Shown here piece by piece: positions 60,708 through 64,000 of a DNA stretch of 64,000 nucleotides. This DNA comes from an uncultured Marinobacter sp. (GTDB taxonomy: Bacteria > Pseudomonadota > Gammaproteobacteria > Pseudomonadales > Oleiphilaceae): assembly GCF_947259545.1 (NCBI RefSeq), contig NZ_CAMYMK010000008.1:310001-374000 (forward strand), read 5' to 3'. Made by a program: the position numbers and the translations under genes. Numbering within the stretch: position 1 is the stretch's first letter; every line of letters starts with the position of its first letter. The notes below the pieces were generated by a model. It was not told the DNA's origin. It did no database searches and was given only the letters and a program-made list of their open reading frames with translations.

Positions 60708-60885
60708 AGGTCCGTCTCCCTGAATGCAGCAATTGGATAGCGGTCACACCGACTACAGCAACGTGACCGCTGAATTATTACGCTTTTGTGTTCAAACGAA
60801 TTTACAAAATAGTGGAAAAATCAAAGGCCTGCTATGCCGATCGGTAATATTTTGTCATATCACCACGTAATTACGAAGCGCAAAG

Positions 60886-60911
60886 AAAAAACCCCGACAA
60901 ATAGCCGGGGT
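60886..60911 (-). terminator. Terminator after the acyl-CoA synthetase gene
   Basis: Read on the minus strand, a GC-rich stem (ACCCCGG pairing with CGGGGT) is followed by a run of T residues, 33 bases past the stop at 60944. Confidence 0.8.
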
Positions 60912-60943
60912 CTGAAAGTGGGGAACAGAGCAGGGGGAGTGGC

Positions 60944-62632
60944 TTACTGCTTCAACCCCATCTCCTCAATAGAAATCTCCCGCATTTTGAACTTCTGGAT
61001 CTTCCCGGTGACGGTCATCGGGAATTCATCCACGAACTTGTAGTTCCTGGGGATCTTGAAGTGGGCGATTTTGCCCTTGCAGAATTCCCGCAGTTCGTCG
61101 CCTGTCACCGGGTCCGCGTCCGGCTTCAGTTTTACCCAGGCGATCAGCTCTTCACCGTACTTGTCATCGGGGATGCCGGTGACCTGCACTTCCTCGATGG
61201 CCGGGTGGGTGTAGAGGAATTCCTCGATTTCTTTCGGGTAGATGTTCTCGCCGCCGCGGATGACCATATCTTTGATGCGGCCAACGATCTGGATGTAGCC
61301 GTCTTCGTCCATGGTGGCCAGGTCACCGGTGTGCATCCAGCCGGCGCCGTCGATGGCTTCGCGGGTTTTTTCTTCGTTGTTCCAGTACTTCAGCATCACG
61401 CTGTAGCCTCGGGTGCACAGCTCGCCGATCTCACCGCGGGGGACCACGTTGCCGGTGCCCGGGTCGACGATTTTGGTTTCCAGGTGCGGCTGAGTGCGGC
61501 CCACGGTAGTGACCTGCTTTTCGAACGGGTCGAGGGAGCTGGTCTGTGTGGATACCGGGCTGGTTTCGGTCATGCCGTAGGCGATCTGAACTTCTTTCAT
61601 GTTCATCTTGCCGTTGACCTTTTTCATCACCTCTGCCGGGCAGATGGAGCCGGCCATGATGCCTGTGCGCAGGGTGGAGAGGTCGTAGCTTTCAAACTCC
61701 GGCTCGGCAAGTTCGGCAATGAACATGGTGGGCACGCCGTAGAGGGCGGTGGCCTTCTCCTGGTGCACGGCCTGCAGCACGGACTTGGGCTCGAAACCTT
61801 CACCCGGGTAGATCATGGTGGAGCCGTGGGTAATGCAGCCCAGGTTGCCCATCACCATGCCGAAACAGTGGTACAGGGGCACGGGAATGACCAGGCGGTC
61901 TTTTTCGGTAAAGCGCTGGCTCTCCGCCACAAAGTAGCCGTTGTTGAGGATGTTGTGGTGGGTGAGGGTGGCGCCTTTGGGGTTGCCGGTGGTGCCGGAG
62001 GTGAACTGGATGTTGATCGGGTCATCGAACTGCAGCTGGCCCTGTACCTTGTCCAGCTCTTCCTGGCTGACATCGCTGGCAAAGCCCACGAACTGGTCCC
62101 AGGTCCACATGCCGTCGTGCTTGTCTTTGTCCAGATTGACCACGGCGCGTAACTCCGGCACTTGCTGGGCCTTGAGTTGGCCCGGGGTGCTGGCCTTCAG
62201 TTCCGGGGCCAGCTGGTAGACCATCTTGCGGTAATCGGAGGCCTTGAAGCTGTCCGCCGTGACCAGCACGGAAATACCGGCCAGGTTCAGGGCGTAGTCC
62301 AGTTCGTGTACGCCGTAGGCCGGGTTGATGTTCACCAGGATGGCACCGACCTTGGCGGTGGCGAACTGGGTAACGGTCCACTCATAGCGGTTCGGGGACC
62401 AGATGCCAACGCGGTCGCCCGGTTTTACGCCGATGGCCATAAAGGCGCGAGCTGCTTCGTTTACTTTTTCGACAAACTCTTTGTAAGTCCAGCGGATGTC
62501 CTGGTGCAGGCACACCAGGGCTTCGGTGTCCGGGTATTGCTCGGCGGTACGGTCGAGCATTTCGCCGATGGTCATGCCTAGCAGTGGTGTCTCTGAGGTG
62601 CCACTGGTATAGCTTGGAAGAGTCGTGCTCAT
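60944..62632 (-). CDS. Acyl-CoA synthetase (AMP-binding), leucine-operon associated
   Basis: 562 residues. ANL motifs: [18 protein letters not shown] (phosphate loop), [51 protein letters not shown] and the C-terminal lysine in [11 protein letters not shown]. It activates a fatty or keto acid to its CoA ester. It is the last gene after HMG-CoA lyase and the AhpD-like gene; similar ligases follow liu clusters in other gammaproteobacteria, where a role on acetoacetate or branched acids has been suggested. The start at ATG 62632 follows GGAGG. Confidence 0.9.
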   Translation of the reverse strand: MSTTLPSYTSGTSETPLLGMTIGEMLDRTAEQYPDTEALVCLHQDIRWTYKEFVEKVNEAARAFMAIGVKPGDRVGIWSPNRYEWTVTQFATAKVGAILVNINPAYGVHELDYALNLAGISVLVTADSFKASDYRKMVYQLAPELKASTPGQLKAQQVPELRAVVNLDKDKHDGMWTWDQFVGFASDVSQEELDKVQGQLQFDDPINIQFTSGTTGNPKGATLTHHNILNNGYFVAESQRFTEKDRLVIPVPLYHCFGMVMGNLGCITHGSTMIYPGEGFEPKSVLQAVHQEKATALYGVPTMFIAELAEPEFESYDLSTLRTGIMAGSICPAEVMKKVNGKMNMKEVQIAYGMTETSPVSTQTSSLDPFEKQVTTVGRTQPHLETKIVDPGTGNVVPRGEIGELCTRGYSVMLKYWNNEEKTREAIDGAGWMHTGDLATMDEDGYIQIVGRIKDMVIRGGENIYPKEIEEFLYTHPAIEEVQVTGIPDDKYGEELIAWVKLKPDADPVTGDELREFCKGKIAHFKIPRNYKFVDEFPMTVTGKIQKFKMREISIEEMGLKQ

Positions 62633-62683
62633 TGTCTCTGCCTCCATTGTTTTTGTAGTCAAGGGCGAGCAGTGTCGAACCTG

Positions 62684-63262
62684 CTAGCGAGTCTGGCTGT
62701 GATACTCCGGGTTTGGCTGCATATCGCTGGCGATGGCCACGCGATTGGACATGTTGTAGAAACCGATCAGGTTGCTCAGGTCCCAGATGGCACGGTCGCT
62801 GAGACCGACGTCCCGCAGGGCCTGAATGTGTTCTTCGGTGACGGTGGCCGGTGAACGGGTGAGGTGGGATGCAAAATCCAGCATGGCTCGCTGGCGTTTG
62901 TCGAGTCTGGCGCTGCGGTAGTTCATCACCATGTGTTCACCCAACTGGGGATCGCCGCTCAGCAGGCGAACGGCAGCGCCGTGGGCCACCAGGCAGTAGT
63001 AGCACTTGTTCTCGGACGAGACCACCACGGCCACCATTTCCCGCTCCAGCTTGCTCAGCTCGCCTTCGCCCAGCATCAGTTCGTTGTACAGGCGGGTGAA
63101 GCCTTCGAGCTGTTTCAGGTTCTGGCTGTAGGCGGTCAGAACATTGGGGATCATGCCCAGTTTTTCCTGGCAAATCTGGAAGTACTTCTGGGTGTCTTCC
63201 GGCATGTCGCGGATCTCGGGGATCGGCAGGTCCAGGGCCACCACGTTCTTGTTCTGGTTCAT
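62684..63262 (-). CDS. AhpD-like/carboxymuconolactone decarboxylase-family peroxidase-related protein
   Basis: 192 residues. The redox motif is [18 protein letters not shown] with C87, C90 and H94, in the pattern of AhpD-type peroxidase-related proteins, after [22 protein letters not shown] and before [13 protein letters not shown]. It may reduce peroxides formed by acyl-CoA oxidation. ATG 63262 is chosen because it overlaps the HMG-CoA lyase stop as ATGA and sits 9 bases after GGAGG; ATG 63268 is the alternative. Confidence 0.87.
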   Translation of the reverse strand: MNQNKNVVALDLPIPEIRDMPEDTQKYFQICQEKLGMIPNVLTAYSQNLKQLEGFTRLYNELMLGEGELSKLEREMVAVVVSSENKCYYCLVAHGAAVRLLSGDPQLGEHMVMNYRSARLDKRQRAMLDFASHLTRSPATVTEEHIQALRDVGLSDRAIWDLSNLIGFYNMSNRVAIASDMQPNPEYHSQTR

Positions 63263-64000
63263 GCGCATTGTCCTCCAAGTGCCTGACCAACTTTGGAACC
63301 GTTATGGCGCCTGAGCTGGCGGCTGATCCAGTCGCCGGTGGCGACCAGTTTGTCCAGGTCCACGCCGGTTTCGATGCCCAGGCCGTTCAGAAGGTATAGC
63401 ACGTCCTCGGTGGCAACATTGCCGGAAGCGCCCTTGGCGTAGGGGCAGCCGCCAAGGCCGGCGACGGACGCATCAATCACCGCTACGCCTTCTTCCAGTA
63501 CCGCGTAGAGGTTACCCAGGGCCTGACCATAGGTGTCGTGGAAGTGGGCGGCCAGTTTCTCGACTGGCACCTGCGCGGCCACGGCTTCGAGCATGCGCTT
63601 GGCTTTCAGCGGTGTGCCCACGCCGATGGTGTCGCCCAGGGAGATTTCGTAGCAGCCCATATCCGCCAGGGCTTTGGCGACTTTGGCCACCTGTTCGGGC
63701 GCGATGTCGCCTTCGTAGGGGCAGCCCAGCACGGTGGAGACATAGCCCCGCACCGGGATGCCGGCTTTATTGGCAGCCTCCATCACCGGTGCAAAGCGGT
63801 CGAGGCTTTCGGCGATGGAGCAGTTGATGTTTTTCTGGCTGAAGGATTCGGATGCGGCACCAAAGACGGCCACTTCGTCCACCCCCGCTGCCAGGGCATT
63901 CTCGAAGCCCTTGAGGTTGGGGGTGAGTACGGAGTAACGAACGCCCGGTTTGCGGTTGATGCCGGCCATGACCTCGGCGGCATCACCCATTTGCGGCACC
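63259..64000 (-). CDS. liuE: Hydroxymethylglutaryl-CoA lyase (N-terminal part outside the window)
   Basis: The C-terminal 246 residues of an enzyme that splits HMG-CoA into acetyl-CoA and acetoacetate, the last step of leucine degradation. Seen: [12 protein letters not shown], the metal-binding [14 protein letters not shown], and the active-site loop [20 protein letters not shown] with its catalytic Cys. The gene runs off the window edge at 64000. It probably ends a liu-type operon that starts outside; the AhpD-like and acyl-CoA synthetase genes continue it. Confidence 0.93.
   Translation of the reverse strand, partial: VPQMGDAAEVMAGINRKPGVRYSVLTPNLKGFENALAAGVDEVAVFGAASESFSQKNINCSIAESLDRFAPVMEAANKAGIPVRGYVSTVLGCPYEGDIAPEQVAKVAKALADMGCYEISLGDTIGVGTPLKAKRMLEAVAAQVPVEKLAAHFHDTYGQALGNLYAVLEEGVAVIDASVAGLGGCPYAKGASGNVATEDVLYLLNGLGIETGVDLDKLVATGDWISRQLRRHNGSKVGQALGGQCA

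Noticed and set aside
61061-62152. 363-codon plus-strand frame across the acyl-CoA synthetase
   Set aside because: His/Val/Gly-rich antisense translation typical of a GC-skewed gene; the synthetase motifs are complete on the minus strand.
1-64000. CRISPR arrays, tRNA/rRNA genes, insertion sequences or prophage
   Set aside because: No regularly spaced repeats, cloverleaf-like segments, transposase or phage genes were found on reading both strands.

Overview
The window looks like ordinary chromosome of a moderately GC-rich marine gammaproteobacterium, most like Marinobacter. This is an inference from gene content and protein style: valine and leucine catabolism, many acyl-CoA enzymes, a complete Tad pilus locus and lipoproteins with typical LxGC boxes. 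I see no rRNA, tRNA, CRISPR array, insertion sequence or prophage. Coding density is high and no gap exceeds about 300 bases.

Layout. 1-3.3 kb: end of a CAP-domain lipoprotein gene, a YeeN-type YebC protein, a Sel1-repeat protein, an unknown small protein and an SRPBCC protein. 3.4-10.1 kb: an AraC regulator (probable mmsR) divergent from a five-gene valine catabolic operon (methylmalonate-semialdehyde dehydrogenase, acyl-CoA dehydrogenase, enoyl-CoA hydratase, 3-hydroxyisobutyryl-CoA hydrolase, 3-hydroxyisobutyrate dehydrogenase). 10.2-12.4 kb: an MDR oxidoreductase overlapping a proline-racemase-family gene that lacks both catalytic cysteines. 12.5-20.2 kb: an acyl-CoA ligase/thioesterase/hydrolase operon and a five-gene Liv-type ABC importer; both are preceded by a similar TTTACGTA-type operator.

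20.5-34 kb: a full Tad (Flp pilus) locus led by an AraC-type regulator with a receiver-like domain: flp, prepilin peptidase, an unusual AAA ATPase, rcpC, rcpA, a small lipoprotein, three TadE/TadG-like pseudopilin genes, tadZ, tadA, tadB, tadC and tadD. A fibronectin-III lipoprotein follows. Phased repeats lie in front of flp.

35.6-49 kb: mixed metabolic and regulatory genes: a methyltransferase, a GST, a WYL regulator, a KefB-type antiporter with a universal stress protein, a TetR gene with a retinol-saturase-like oxidoreductase, and an AraC gene divergent from an FAD dehydrogenase plus a ThDP enzyme. 48.6-53.4 kb: two VOC genes (one fused to a YCII domain), a heme-protein/DUF2231 pair behind an FNR/DNR-like box, and a UbiA prenyltransferase. 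53.4-60.7 kb: an AsmA-like protein with a large unknown protein that appears to carry a papain-like Q-C-H-N tetrad, an MFS transporter overlapping tail-to-tail with a PRPP-synthetase paralogue, a DUF2959 lipoprotein and a GFA protein. 60.9-64 kb: HMG-CoA lyase (leucine degradation, cut by the window edge), an AhpD-like protein and an acyl-CoA synthetase in one operon.

The most interesting items are the papain-like protein at 54.9-56.9 kb, the Tad-linked AAA ATPase and phased repeats, the cysteine-less proline-racemase homologue, the shared operators at 12.4 and 15.4 kb, and the perfect 33-bp palindrome at the start of the TetR gene.
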